Assembly: GCF_023065955.2 (NCBI RefSeq)
Contig: NW_026622808.1
Coordinates: 51,038,475 to 51,102,474, forward strand
Origin: Ursus arctos
Taxonomy: Eukaryota; Chordata; Mammalia; Carnivora; Ursidae
Length of the DNA: 64,000 nucleotides
Direction of reading: 5' to 3'
In this document: piece after piece, positions 23,841 through 35,945 of the stretch
Layout of the letters: every line of letters begins with the position of its first letter
Numbering within the stretch: the stretch's first letter is position 1
Made by a program: the position numbers and the translations under genes
The notes under the pieces: generated by a model
Database searches by the model: none
The model's input: the letters and a program-made list of their open reading frames with translations, nothing else
What the model was told of the DNA's origin: nothing

Positions 23841-24349
23841 GATTGATTGGAAGTAGCTGACTGGTGAGTTGCAATGAAAAAGACTCTGACTCTCCAGTCG
23901 CATTGGAGGGAGGGTTCGGTGATCAATTAGATAGGTCTGCCATGTCCAGGGAAGGAGTAGAGGCAACACGAGATTTGTTGACCTCTCTTGGCTCATGTGG
24001 ATTCCATGAGTGGCACAGAAATGGAACTAGACAGAGATTGTCCTCTTGGGAGAGGTTGCCTCAGGGGATTTGGGTGCCATGTCTGTATTTCCCAGTGAAC
24101 TTTAATCAGATTTTGCCCCTCCCCCTGCCCTCCATCCCCCCCACCCACTACTGCACTTCTCCATTTGTCCTGTCTGTTCATTAAGCCAGTTCCCTAGGAC
24201 TCTAGGTCACTGCTTAGAAATGCAGACTCCAGGATTTATTATTGCTGTCTCCCAGCAAATACATGAAATTCACTTTAGTTCAAACCACCCAAGCATGACA
24301 ACTCTAATAATGATGTTTTAATAGTGTCTACCGTGTTAAAGTTTTTTGA
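23841..24349. other. mostly unannotated; possible MER5-like remnant
   Basis: 24190-24300 has a faint MER5-like outline ('cttagaaatgcagactcc') that is too diverged to call. Nothing else is recognised. Confidence 0.4.
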
Positions 24350-27300
24350 AATCTGATATCTGACATGAGCTAATATAAGCAATATCACAGGCCCCCATTT
24401 TTTTTTAATAAAAGAGTTCCTTAAACGAGAGACTCAGTTGTACTGTACTGATAAAACCTAATGATTTCTAAAATGACGTTTTACTCCAATATTTATAATT
24501 TCATTGTTAACCAAGATTGTATTGTGGTATTTCAGAATATAAGCAATAATGTTCCTCAGTCTAAGTACATTGAATTCACCTCAGAAAATTTAGGTAACTA
24601 ATTATCCAAAACTACTGAGGCGGCGACTGTTTGCTTCCCGTATGATTACACTATAATGTAGGGGTTTTCTATAATGGAACAAAAATAATCCAAATTCTTT
24701 ACTCAGTATGCTAACTGGCTACTTCAAAAATTGCTGTTAGGTTACTTGCAAATTTTTGTATAATAAGTATTCAGGTTTGGCTTTAAAAGGTTGACATTGT
24801 TTGGGGGTAACGGATGGGTGCTTACATGGTTTTAAATGAAACCAAGCCCCAAAGAGGCTCAATAAACAATGACAATGTTTGGAAAAGAAAGAAGCTTGTT
24901 TCCTTTCATAGGGTGCACGGAATTTAACCAACCTGTGTTTATAATTACCGTCTGCTTTAGTTAGTGCGAAAGAATCTACTTACTACTCACTTATAAATAA
25001 ACAAAATAGATCTACTTTCCCATTCTGCAGCCGGCTTGTTGGAGTTTATTTTTCTTTCTTTTTCTTTCTCTTTTTTATTGACTACAGACCACTTACTTTA
25101 TGTCCAAATTATGTCGTTCCATTTTAAACATTCTTATGCGTTTCTTTTCCCCCCTTTAATTCTTGGCCTGACTTAGAAAGATGACACCTTCTCCTATATT
25201 TCAAGTCTTTTTTTTTTTTTTTTTTTTTAAATCCCCTCCCCAGTAAAACTGTAAATTATTTAAGTTAAGTCACTTGTCCACGTGTGGATGTTTGGTTGGA
25301 TCCCAAATGTGGGTTTTTTTGTTTTTTTGGTTTTTGATGTGTTTTTTTTTGTTTGTTTGTTTTGTTTTTTTGGCAAGCTTAGAGCAAGTTGCTACTACCC
25401 AGTTAACTGTAATACAACATCAAATGAATGTTGTCATTTTGGGGCCACGAGAGAACATTGTGTAGCATGGGAAGTCAATTGTTTGGACGTCCAGAACAGG
25501 CTACATATTTCTGTATGAGAAATTAATTCTCACCTTTTAAATACACAAAAGCAATGCTGTATAATTTTGTGAAGAACTGTAGAAACCCATTAACTGTTTT
25601 GAAATCTTCCCTTGGCGATCTTGCTATCAGTAAATTTAGCGTGTTCTTGAATTCTATTGTTAGTTAATTGGAGTAGGTATATTCAGTTAAACTTGGAGTT
25701 GGCTTTGCACACTGCTGCTTTTATTTCCCCCCTCAAGAATTAATTGTACCAACCTAAAGACAGGTCAGAAGGAACAAGATACTGCATTTTCATTTCCATG
25801 TCATTTAACATGTTTTTTAAAACTCGAGTTAACCAAATGCTTTCTCAAAATTATTTTGCTCCTTGAAATTAACATCAGTCTATTTATTATTGAAATCATT
25901 CTTCAACGTTAAGACAGATTTTTACTAGGGTGTGGGTTTTACCTTTTATGAAGATTGCATTAATCCATCACGAAAATTTTAAAACTCAATAAATTCATTT
26001 TACCATAAAAGATGTATAAAGCCATAAGCATTTTCCAGATGTGGATGTGGATATAAGTAAAGAAAACTCGTCTGTTCTGAGAGAGGAAAAACTGTTGACA
26101 TTTCTTTGAAGTGTAATCTCTTTTGTTTATTTGGTTTTTAATAGCTTCCAGCAGTTAGCCACATATTTTTTAAGTGATGTTGCTCACATACCGCCCCCCC
26201 CCTTTTTTAAGTTGCAAGTGGCATTAACTTACTGCCATAAATTTTGAAGCTGAACCTGTAAAGGGAGGAGAACTTCATTGAGATGGGTAATGGAGTAATT
26301 GCCAAAAAGTGCAAGGCGCCATTTTCCTTAGCAACTGTTTGTAAGAGGGAAACTATGGGCTGGGCAGCCCCAGGGCAGGGAGCTAATTGGCTATTGTTTG
26401 AATCTTTAATATTTATTTATGAAGGGCAATCTTTAGCTGTTGTGTATTTAAATAACAACATTTCATTCTTTCTCTGTGCCACTCATTTGACCATTTATTT
26501 TGAACCAAAGGATGAGAAAACTTTCAGATGACCGTTGTGCACGTCACCTGTATCCCACAGTGTAACATGTGCGTGTATGCACATACGCAGGCACAAATGT
26601 ACTATAAATGAGGGAAACATTTAGAGTGATAAAAAATCATTAAAATTGACTGAGTGGCTGAAAAGTCTGTGACACTGAAAAATGAAAACTATTTGGAAAG
26701 TAAGTGAAAACTTAAAAAAAAATATATGTACAAGCTTTTGACATTTCATAATGATTTATATAACAGGCTGCACAAGAATTAATTTGGGATCAGATGTAAT
26801 GCTAGCCGTAACCAACTGCACAAAGCAGAGAGCATTCAAGGTGGAGGAAATTTTTTTATATATAAATTAAGTTTGAGGACCATTTCTCATTCTGTCCAAC
26901 CCATGTTTTTTAACTATTACTTATAATAATGTGATTCTCCAAAGCTGAGTATGGTGGTCTTTGTATATGTGAGTGTATTCGAATGCATGTGTGCTCTGTT
27001 GCTATTTGCAAAAATTCTAATGTACATTCGTATATAGGCTATATTTAAATGCAGTGTTTCTCTTCGGTTGGCATTTATTTTTACATGCCCAAGCCAAAAG
27101 AAATAGTCCTGAGATTTTAATAAAATGCTGCTAAGGTGATATAATTTTTATTGGCACAAATAAATAGAAATGTGTCCTACAATTTTGAAGAAAATCCTAG
27201 GCAACATCAACTTGTTTTATGTTTTTAATGCAGTTCTAAACAATGTGTTGAAAACACCGGTAATAAAATTATTTTAAGGGATGCTCCTTGACCAGCAACT

Positions 27301-28094
27301 CAAGCTACATAGTAAGATTGGCTCTGTTTTTCATGTGTTTTCCATCAAGGAAGTCTGTGGTTACCTTCCTGATTCTGCTGGACTGGGAAAACATAGCTAA
27401 TATGGTGTGATCTGGAGAAAGCTTTGATGCAGGGACTTTGCAAATAAACCTCCAGATGCCATATGGTTTACATTCATCTCTCAATTTATTTCCTATAAAT
27501 GTCTATTGAATATTCCATTGAACCAACACATGTGGAACCAGAGCTGCAAAAGAGAACAGTATATAGAATACTTTGTGGCAGCAAGTGATTATCATATTTC
27601 TTTCCTGATATTGCTACCAGCCTTAAATGCATGGTAAATTAGTCAAATGCCAAAGTTCTCAGACTTAGAGGGAAAAACGAAGAAAAAAATATTTCAGGAG
27701 TTATCAAAACAAACACTCGGCTTTTACATTTGGGGTGAAGTATGGCACCCTCTGGAGCTGGAGTTATTTGTGGCCGCTTGGACTCGGGGCTTTAAGTTGC
27801 TGCCACTTAAAGACAGGAGTTCTCTGTGCCTCCGATGCAGAAATTAAGTGCCTTTAAGGTGCTGCCGGGAGAAAACAGATTTTGGAAGGAGAGTTTACAG
27901 GAAGCTGTTTGGTGATCCACACGTGTTCCGTCGTCCTCTTTGGTCCTGTCCTCTCCCGGAACACAGGCTCCCCCTCCCCGGTTTCTGTACTGGGGAGACG
28001 GTCCGCATCATTCCTCCTGCTTTTCTTCATGCCTCATTTTTCCAAAATGAGTTCATCCTCTTCGCTTTTAAGGCCAGCATTTCCAAAGACGGAT
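24350..28094. other. 3.7-kb interval with no recognisable transposon
   Basis: I see no SINE, L1, MIR, L2 or DNA-transposon landmark here, only a 21-bp poly-T (25208-25228) and a T/G-rich patch (25312-25372). AT-rich homeobox-, SOX- and FOX-like words cluster around 26300-26480 (for example 'gctaattggctattgttt', 'atatttatttatg'). Open frames are at most 95 codons (27848-28135) with no domain. Such intervals are often enriched for conserved regulatory DNA, but conservation cannot be seen from one genome. Confidence 0.45.
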
Positions 28095-28113
28095 CTCTTG
28101 TCTCATTTTTGAA

Positions 28114-28300
28114 GATTTTATTTTTATTTATTTGACAGAGAGAGAGACAGCCAGCGAGAGAGGGAACACAAGCAGGGGGAGTGGGAGAGGAAGAAGCAGG
28201 CTCCCAGCGGAGGAGCCTGATGTGGGGCTCGATCCCATAACGCTGGGATCACGCCCTGAGCCGAAGGCAGACACTTAACCGTGGTGTCACCCAGGCGCCC
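28114..28300 (-). mobile_element. CAN-SINE, young arctoid type, perfect 19-bp TSD
   Basis: Reversed tail 'gattttatttttatttattt', then 'gacagccagcgagagaggga', 'gtgggagaggaagaagcagg', 'ggggctcgatccc' (B-box side) and 'cacccaggcgccc' at the 5' end. The flanks 'ctcttgtctcatttttgaa' at 28095-28113 and 28301-28319 are identical. The 62-codon minus frame is SINE translation. Confidence 0.98.
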
Positions 28301-28319
28301 CTCTTGTCTCATTTTTGAA

Positions 28320-29929
28320 TCAAAATTCCAAAGACAAACTAGGAGTGTGCCCCTTTAAAAATAAATTTGCCACACGTAATTCCCCCTCAAAAGCCCAGTC
28401 ACAAGTAGTAAATCACATCACCAAAACTGCTGCTTGGGATTGTTGTGTCTCTGATTCCATGCGCGCCTACATTAAGCAAGCGTATTAAATGAATAAAATT
28501 AAGGATTTCTACATGTGCTTTCCTCTGGTTTCACTGTGATGATGACTTGATTTACTAATTAAGGAAAAAATTAATTTAAAATGTTGGAGTCTTCTGTTCC
28601 CTAGGCTTCTGTGGGTACCAGGGTCTATTAAATAGTGTTACTAATTTTCAAACGAAAAAGTTGTCCCTTGCTTTCTTCTCTGGTCCCCAGCACAATAGAG
28701 GATTCCAATTTCTTTTCTGTCTAGAGTCTGTGCCTTCCATTAATAATCCTACGGGTTACCCCTGTCTCCAAGGCCCTCCTCTGTGCTAACTGTTGGTCCT
28801 CTGGTTCAGCCCTTGCCACCTGCTCCCGTCCTCTGGACGGGTCCTCATGTGAACCCCGCTGACTCAGCGCTTCACTTAACTGACCTGAGCATCCTACTGC
28901 CAGTCTAGACGCAGAGCTCCGGAAATAAAGATCACCCTAAGAGAGTAACTTCCGGGATTGGCTTTCCAAGCACACATTTCAAGTTACTGCATTCTAGGAC
29001 TGCTGTATCAACCTAGGAAGGGTGAGAAAAGACTCATAAACGAGTGGGCGTTCCTGATCACTAAACATAGTGACTTAGATTTGATTTTAAGGGTAGTCGG
29101 GCAAGTGAAATGGTATTGGCTTCTGGCTATTAAATAGAAGGCATTGAAAATCACTCTAAGACTGAGAGGTTCTCTTAAGTAACTTGTTTTCTAATAATGG
29201 ATCTAGATAGGCCCAGATGTTTCGGGAGGAAATCGTGATCAAAGAAGTTATTGGGTGTGAAAAGGCAAGAGTTAGACCTCCGGAGTACGAGGAGTTTCCT
29301 CTTGGAATCCATGTGCAAGCGTGTGCGTGTGTGTGTGAGAGAGAGACAGAGAGAGAGTATGTGTGTTCTCTAGGTAGGTATGTGGAGAGAAAGAAGCCAA
29401 AAGCTTTCAAATAGAGGCAGTTTCTCGTACTCCTTTCCTGTCTAGAGGATTAGGAACTCTAAATGGAGAAAATCTCCCACATGGCTTGGATATTTCCATT
29501 TTTCTTGAGAGATTTCATAACCCATTTTAATCAAAGGAAAAAAGATACTCTCCCTAAAGTATTTTCCCTTGGAAATCATTCATCTTGGTCATTTCTTGAA
29601 AGAGAGACTTCATTCCCACGTTTCTGACCGAAGAAATTGAAGCCTCAAGCAGCAGATCGCACAGTGATTAGAGAGAGATGACACAATACAAATGTGCGGC
29701 ACACCTGGGTCTCAAATGAGTGTCATGTGAGTGACATTTTGCTAATGACGATCAAAATACAAAAGTCTGGAGTAATTTAACTACTTCGTCGAGTAGAGCA
29801 GAGCCGTCTTTTCTGTATCTAGTGCATCCTTCTCAAACCCTTTACTTCCAGTACAGACAGGTGGGGATAAAGTTACAGCTGTTGCCCTAGGAACGGTTCA
29901 TAAGCCTCAGCCAGGCTGGTCGCCGCCAA
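28320..29929. other. unannotated non-coding DNA
   Basis: No clear element except the microsatellite at 29321-29358 and a faint antisense-MIR-like patch around 29620-29700. Frames are 84 codons or less. Confidence 0.5.
29321..29358. repeat. compound (GT)n(GA)n microsatellite, imperfect
   Basis: GT units pass directly into GA units. The opposing Glu/Arg and Leu/Ser frames (29156-29410, 29217-29414) are made by this tract. Confidence 0.9.
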
Positions 29930-30230
29930 CGTGATGGACACATGAGGGTCATTTCTTCAGTTCGGGTTCTTGAATTGCAATCAACAGAAACACACTTTCT
30001 AACTTAGACAGTAAAGGATGGACAGAGGTTGTTCTGTGTCTCAGGTAATTGAAGGAAAGGGAGGAAAATGCATGATTAGAGGGGCAGGTCGTAGTGCAGC
30101 TGTGGGACTGTAGAACTTCATGAGTTCTGGTCCTATTTTGTTGGTGGTTTATAATGTCCATGATAATCATCTATCTAATGGCTCAGGTTGAAGAGCAACC
30201 TGGACAAGTGGGCTTGTCCTCTTACATAAG
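29930..30230 (+). mobile_element. ancient mammalian interspersed repeat, class unresolved
   Basis: 'caacagaaacacactttcta', 'acttagacagtaaaggatgg' and 'ttgttctgtgtctcaggtaa' resemble the head of the same old repeat type seen at 760 and 47635. Strongly diverged. Confidence 0.35.
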
Positions 30231-30412
30231 CAAACAAATGCAAGCCTCCTTTCAAATGATACACATGCAGTAAACTGTAAAAACACACACAACTCTTTTG
30301 GTCCAGCATTACATAGCGATGATTTTGGCTACATCCTTAAGCATCTGCGCACCACCAGTTGGTTGCCTGTCAAACTAATTTAGTAGCCTAAGAGATCCCT
30401 ATATTCAAAGGA

Positions 30413-30450
30413 TGTGTGTGTGTGTGTGTGTGTGTGTGTGTCTGTCTGTC
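30413..30450. repeat. compound (GT)n(TCTG)n microsatellite
   Basis: About 14 GT units followed by TCTG units. Confidence 0.95.
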
Positions 30451-32739
30451 TAGTTCAAAGTCCCTTGTCTTATATTTGATGAGCATCGTAATAAGAAAGA
30501 ATTGCACACACACGCAATTTCTATCTGTATCTTTCCACGGGATCTGACATAGAGCAGGCACTTACACATTTACTGAAGTAGGTGTCATTATACAAAGCTT
30601 GCCATTGGTGTCTTAGAATTTAGAACCACGACACAGTCTGCAAATCACAGAAAACCTAATTTTCTGATCTGATTCTCCGTTGGTAGCAATGATTATTGCC
30701 AATAGGAAAAAGATAAGACAGGCCTGCATGTAGGCATGTGTAAACTGTCCAAATGGTCTTACTGGTTGAAGGGTCCCAGCTGCTCTGTAATACTCTTAAA
30801 TATTAAAAACTGTTTAAAAATACCTTCTTTTCATGAACTCAAAATGCTGAAGTCAAGAGTATATGGTCTGCATCTTCTCAGGCAAGGATAAGCTTCATTG
30901 GAAAAGAGGCCTTCCAAATAGCCTACTACCTCAAAATAGGCCTCTTTACTTTTTCTAAATCTTTCTCCTGTATCAGTCAGTGAGTCCCTGGAAATGAAGG
31001 TGGATTCCCCATGTAAAAACAAACAGACAAACAAAAACACAGACACTTTCCCTATGTAAATTTTTGTTTTGTTTTATCCAGTTTTCTTCCCCAGTCCCTC
31101 TTAGTGGACACCATTTTCCTCTGTCCCCTCGAATAATAGATGAGAGACTACCTGACTATAATTTACTAGGCAAGTGAATGAAAAATGCTTTCATTTACAT
31201 GATTAACATTTAATTAACATTGTTAATTAACATTGATTTTTTTTTTAAACTTTTTCAGCTGAAGTATAACACTTAACATTGACCTTAACTTTTAAAATAA
31301 AAGCTAGGTGTTAAGAAAGCCCAGGAAGTTGATGATTGATAACACGTGTTATGATCTAGCTCCATGTGATCTGGGTGGAAGTTATGAAGTAATGTGCATT
31401 GTACCATATAAAACCCTAATGATGGTTAATGTTAGCTAATTAAGCTGAACACTGAATGGAGCCAGCCTGGCTCATAGGGGTATTAACATCCTATTAGAGT
31501 CTAGCAAAATATTATTTTAGCCAAAACTACATATAGTGAATCATGTTAGATTCTCCCTAGGAAACATATTTTGAATCAAACTAGACATTAAAACCATATT
31601 CTAATCTTTGTTGCCCAACAGAGATAATATTAAACACCTTCTTGAATTTAATGTTAGAGCATGTGGTTTTTTGTTTCATTTTATTTTAATCTCAATAATA
31701 ATAATACTTATATATTATCACCTAAGAAATCAAGAATATTTGCCACTCCCAATTTTTTCCAATATCAGATATCTCAGGATAACCCATCTGAGTTCTTAAG
31801 AGTGCATTTAGATAATTCCAAAGAAGCCATTTCTACTGGCCACTGAAAATATCCACCTTCTGTGTCTGAAATGATGTTCATTAGTTTTCTTTTTCCCAAG
31901 TACAATATATTTGGGATGCATTGAAATTGGCATCCCAAAATGACTGAGTCTCACTGGGCTGCAATGTCCTTGTGCTTAAGATGAAACGATTGTACCGTAG
32001 GGTCAAGATACCTACAGATCCTAAAATATTTCCTTTCACATAAATTTAGGTCACTTATTCAACATTTGAATGTCTAAGCATGGCAGCTGGCCGTGGAGGG
32101 AAAGACATGAAGGAAGGACTAATGAGAGAGGCAGAAATATTTTAATACCCAGAATTTAGTTAGGTGACCTGACATAGTAAGATGCATTCATTAGGGCAAC
32201 ACTCACTGTGCTTGTCATGAACTAATCCTCAGATGAAACCCAAAGGCCAATTTGTCTGTAGAAAGGCCAGTTTGTTTATAAATGGAAAATACTTCTATAA
32301 TGTCCATGCACTCCTCACTGCCCTCTTGGGTTATTTCTGGGCCCTCTGAGGGAGGAGTTTGAGAATCAGCACGCCTGGGGTTGAGAGCTGCCAGGAGGCC
32401 TGGCAGGTGGGTCTACAAGAAGCAGCAGCTACTCTGCACGTGTTTCAGAACCTAGGAATCACTAGCGTGGTTCTCAGGCAAGATGTCCCATAGAGTGAAA
32501 GCACTGGACAGCACAGTGTTTGAAACACTGTTATTCTACTGAAGGCGAGCAAAGCTGCACAGTGGAGTCCAGCTCCTGTGTGAAGAGTCAGGGTAGAAGC
32601 ATTGGTTTGCTGACACTGTCTCATACTTTCCATATGGGAGCCTGGCCCTCAGGCAGTCTCCTGTGTGGTATAGGAGGGCTCTTTGTTGGCATGGAAGGAG
32701 GGATGCTGACCTGTAGCCCGTCCGCACGGCCTGCCCTCC
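30451..32739. other. unannotated AT-rich non-coding DNA
   Basis: Nothing I can name with confidence. 31235-31300 ('tttttcagctgaagtataac') faintly resembles an L1M 3' UTR. 31195-31235 is a run of 'taattaacatt' units. 32340-32640 is GC-richer without exon signs. Confidence 0.45.
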
Positions 32740-32880
32740 ACCCTCCACGGCATAGCACTCAGGCTCACCCCGCTTAGACATTTTGTCTGTTCACCGCTCT
32801 CTACCCAGTGCCAAGAGCACTGTTTCCACAGTAGAAACTCAATTTTATGTTGAATGACTGAATAAATATATGCACTTTTG
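32740..32880 (+). mobile_element. L2 LINE 3' end, sense
   Basis: 'cattttgtctgttcaccgct', 'acccagtgccaagagcactg' and 'gttgaatgactgaataaata' are the L2 terminus in order. Confidence 0.65.
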
Positions 32881-33233
32881 CATGGGAAACCATCGATGGT
32901 TCCATTTATTTCTAAATACTTGAGATGCACAAGAAATTTTTATTGAGTTGAAATAAAATGCTTGTAATGATGCCACTGATACAGTTACCCTCTCCCATGG
33001 TAAATTCTCTGAAGGAAGATACCACATCCATTTTCGTTTTACGCTGCTGTTGAGAAGTGATGAAGAGAGGAGGGAATTAAAATGGAATATTAATTATATT
33101 CTGTTGAAATTTAAATATATGCTGTGTGAGACCAACAAGTTCCTATGGAAGGGTAAATAATGTATTGTCGGACCGTGGTGTTGGGGGACTGGAGGGAGGG
33201 ATGTGCTGGAGGTTATCTGTACATTTTACTTTA
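32881..33233. other. unannotated non-coding DNA
   Basis: 33000-33060 may be further decayed L2. Nothing else is seen. Confidence 0.4.
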
Positions 33234-33369
33234 TTTATTTATTTTTTTCGAAGTTTGACTCTCTTTTTTTTTTAATAATTTTTTATTATGTTATGTTAGT
33301 CACCATTTGGTATATCCTTAGTTTTTGATGTAGTGTTCCATGATTCATTATTTGCATATAACACCCAGT
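33234..33369 (-). mobile_element. carnivore L1 3' end, 5'-truncated, antisense, with TSD
   Basis: T-rich start (reversed poly-A), then 'ttttattatgttatgttagt', 'tagtttttgatgtagtgttc' and 'catgattcattatttgcata', ending 'taacacccagt'. This is the reversed 3' terminus typical of carnivore L1. The duplicated flank 'cattttacttta' occurs at 33222-33233 and 33370-33381. Only about 136 bp were inserted. Confidence 0.9.
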
Positions 33370-33556
33370 CATTTTACTTTAGTTTTCAACTTGGTGCCTA
33401 GGCTGAATCCAGTCAGGAGATCAAATTTATCTGGTCAATGCAATATTTTGGTTTTAATTTAAATTAGTTGCTGTCATTTTTAAATGGGAAGATTTCTCAA
33501 AATATGAATTTCTGCCTTCACGTCAGGGCAGGGAACAACAACAAAACCAAATTCTT

Positions 33557-33753
33557 TTTTTTTTTTTTAAGATTTTATTTATTTCTTTCAGAGAGAGAAC
33601 GCAAGCAGAAGCAGGGAGGAGAGGCAAAGGGAGAAACAGACTCACCCCTGAGCAAGGAGCCCCACATGGGGCTCGATCCCCAAACCCCAGGACCCCAGGA
33701 TTATGACCTGAGCCAAAGGCAGGCACTTAACTGACTGAGCCACCCAGGTGCCC
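33557..33753 (-). mobile_element. CAN-SINE, older type, with 18-bp TSD
   Basis: Reversed tail 'aagattttatttatttcttt', body 'gcaaagggagaaacagactc', 'ggggctcgatccccaaac' and 5' end 'cacccaggtgccc'. Flanks 'caacaaaaccaaattctt' (33539-33556) and 'caacaaacccaaattctt' (33754-33771) differ by one base. Confidence 0.97.
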
Positions 33754-34019
33754 CAACAAACCCAAATTCTTATTGGGCCTCAGTAGGAGCCGTGTCAGAA
33801 AGAGAGGGCTCATCCTGGTTTTCTGCCCTCTGTTCAAGGTCATCCCCATTCCTTCTGGCATTTCTGTTGGGAGATCTGCTTTAGAGGATCCTGTATTACT
33901 AGAACTTTTTTTCCCTCCAAGTAGCACCTACTATCTTTCCAATTCTTATGAGTGAGGAATTTAAAAACTGAATTTCAAGGCACCCACAAAAAAACAAATA
34001 AGTCTGCCTCAAGCAATCA

Positions 34020-34300
34020 ATAAGACAATACGCACAGCATAATTCAGTTTTAAAATATATAGATATAAGAATATATGCATCAATTTTATATATGTATATA
34101 AAGGTAGAAAAAAGACTGGAAGGATATATTCCGGAATAGTAACAGTAGTCACAGTGGTTGTCTCCAAGCAATGAGATTTCAGATGGGTTTGGTTTGGTTT
34201 TGTCTGTTTTATTCTAACATTTCCTTTCCCTGCTTCTCCGTGTTTTCTAAATTTTACACAGTGAACAATGAGTTATTTCTTGATAGGCAGAAAAATTTTC
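34020..34300 (+). mobile_element. L1M-type LINE 3' UTR fragment, sense
   Basis: 'agactggaaggatatattcc', 'acagtggttgtctccaagca' and 'gttttctaaattttacacag' are L1M 3' UTR landmarks in order. Confidence 0.7.
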
Positions 34301-35122
34301 TATTGAATTTTGACATAAGTGTGGCTCTAATTTCCACCATTTTCCTGCCTCCTTTGTAAGGAGGCTCCAGCCCACATCTCTTTGTAAGATCTGCCATCTC
34401 TCCAGGCACCCAGCTCTGCATGTTTGTTTTTCTCTTCTCTGTACACACTGGCCTTTCCACTGCTCACATCCTGGGGTGGCTCACGTTGGAGTGACTGACA
34501 GTGAATTAAAATTAAAAACACCAGTTGGCATTAAAGGTCACTGCTTTATTAGAATTATTCATTCAAATACAATTAACTTACCCCAGCTCTGGGGAGAAAG
34601 GAAGCGTTTACACCAGGGAGAAGGAAGGATCTAAGGGTTCTCCATTTATAGTCTTTCTCCCATTTGAATTTTTTCCCCCAACAACTTTATTGACATGCCA
34701 GGCAGCTGGAAACAAAGGGCGGGCAAAGAGTGGGAAGGTGTTTACTTTGATATACATGAGGTAGGGTTAACTTCCGTATTTTGAACACAGAATGAGATTT
34801 GGGAGAAGTGGGTTCTTAGAAAAACCTTGCCCACATAACACAGAGGATAAATATTGTATCACTTTTTTATCCTAGTAGGAGAGAAGAACATTGAGGGACG
34901 ATGACTTACCACTAGTGCAGCCCCACTCAGCCCCTACACGGGGGGGGCACTCTCAGTTTTGGATCAAGGCTACCTTTGAAATTCTAATAAATTCTATGAA
35001 CATCGCAGGACAAATATATACCATATGCACCTAAGACATGGCAAACAAACTCATGAAGTCTCTACGGGAATCCTTTCTAGAGTTAAGAAACTCTGTTCCA
35101 GATTAAGAACTCCCATACTCAT
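34301..35122. other. unannotated non-coding DNA
   Basis: Nothing recognised. A G-run (34940-34946) is isolated. Confidence 0.45.
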
Positions 35123-35146
35123 CATTCATTCATTCATTCATTCATT
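35123..35146. repeat. (CATT)n microsatellite
   Basis: Six tetranucleotide units next to the MIR that follows. Confidence 0.95.
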
Positions 35147-35345
35147 CGTTCAGCTTTGGAGTCAGACAACCTGAGCTTCAAATCCTGACATGACCCAGGG
35201 TGGGTTATTTAACCACTCTAGGGCTATATCCTTATTTCTGAAAGGGATAAACATGGTGCCTGTCCAATGACTGATTTAGGAATTAAATTGGAGGGAACCT
35301 GTAATACTCTTAATTGCATACTTCAAATAAATGGAAGTTTTGATA
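35147..35345 (+). mobile_element. MIR SINE, sense
   Basis: 'tttggagtcagacaacctga', 'gcttcaaatcctgacatgac', 'gggttatttaaccactctag' and 'aaagggataaacatggtgcc' follow MIR. Confidence 0.8.
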
Positions 35346-35479
35346 AATATTACATGCTGTTATTTATAACCTGTATTATGGCAGTTGTGTTAAGAGTTTG
35401 GAAGAAAAGATAAAGGAAAATCATGATCCATACCTTCAAGAAGCATGGGGAAAAGGAAGTGTCTGTCAAGGAAAAGGGA

Positions 35480-35755
35480 AAGCACAGAGAAGGCAACACA
35501 GGGCAGTATGAAATCTACAGAAACAAAAAGTAGATTAGTGGTAATTGTAATCTGGGGCCGGGGGTGGGTGGGTAGGAATGAAGAATGACTGTTACTGGGC
35601 ATGGAGGTTCTTTGTGTGTGATAGAAATGGTCTAGATTTGCCTTGGGTGTTAGACGCACAGCTCTGTAAATTGACCATCATTGAATTGTACATTTCAATG
35701 GGGGAATTTTATAATATAGAAAAATACCTCAATAAGCTGTTAAAAATACAGACTA
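35480..35755 (+). mobile_element. L1M-type LINE 3' end, sense, with G-rich 3' UTR
   Basis: 'aaagtagattagtggtaatt', the G-rich tract at 35554-35572, 'atagaaatggtctagatttg', 'cattgaattgtacatttcaa' and 'cctcaataagctgttaaaaa' give the L1M 3' UTR through to its A-tail. The 69-codon frame here is not a gene. Confidence 0.8.
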
Positions 35756-35945
35756 GCATGATAGTGGTAGATGTAGGTATATGCTAAGGGCTATGGTTGC
35801 TACAAAGGAAGGAGTGACCCCCTGCTACAAGGGGATGATTCTCAGAGGAAAATTTGCTCAGTTGAGTCCCAAAAGATAAGTGGCATTTGACAGGGTGGAT
35901 GGTAACACATTCTCGGCAGAGAAAGCAAGAATCAAGTCCCTCAGG
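35756..35945 (-). mobile_element. L2-type LINE fragment, antisense
   Basis: 'aagataagtggcatttgaca', 'cattctcggcagagaaagca' and 'ctcaggcatgtagg' resemble the reversed L2-type body. Confidence 0.45.

Noticed and set aside
24190..24300. MER5-like outline
   Set aside because: Only a few short words match; ends cannot be placed.
33468..33734. Repeated short proteins with similar wording here and at 51706-51960, 53779-53991, 55873-56079 and 60939-61304
   Set aside because: They are translations of CAN-SINEs in either orientation.
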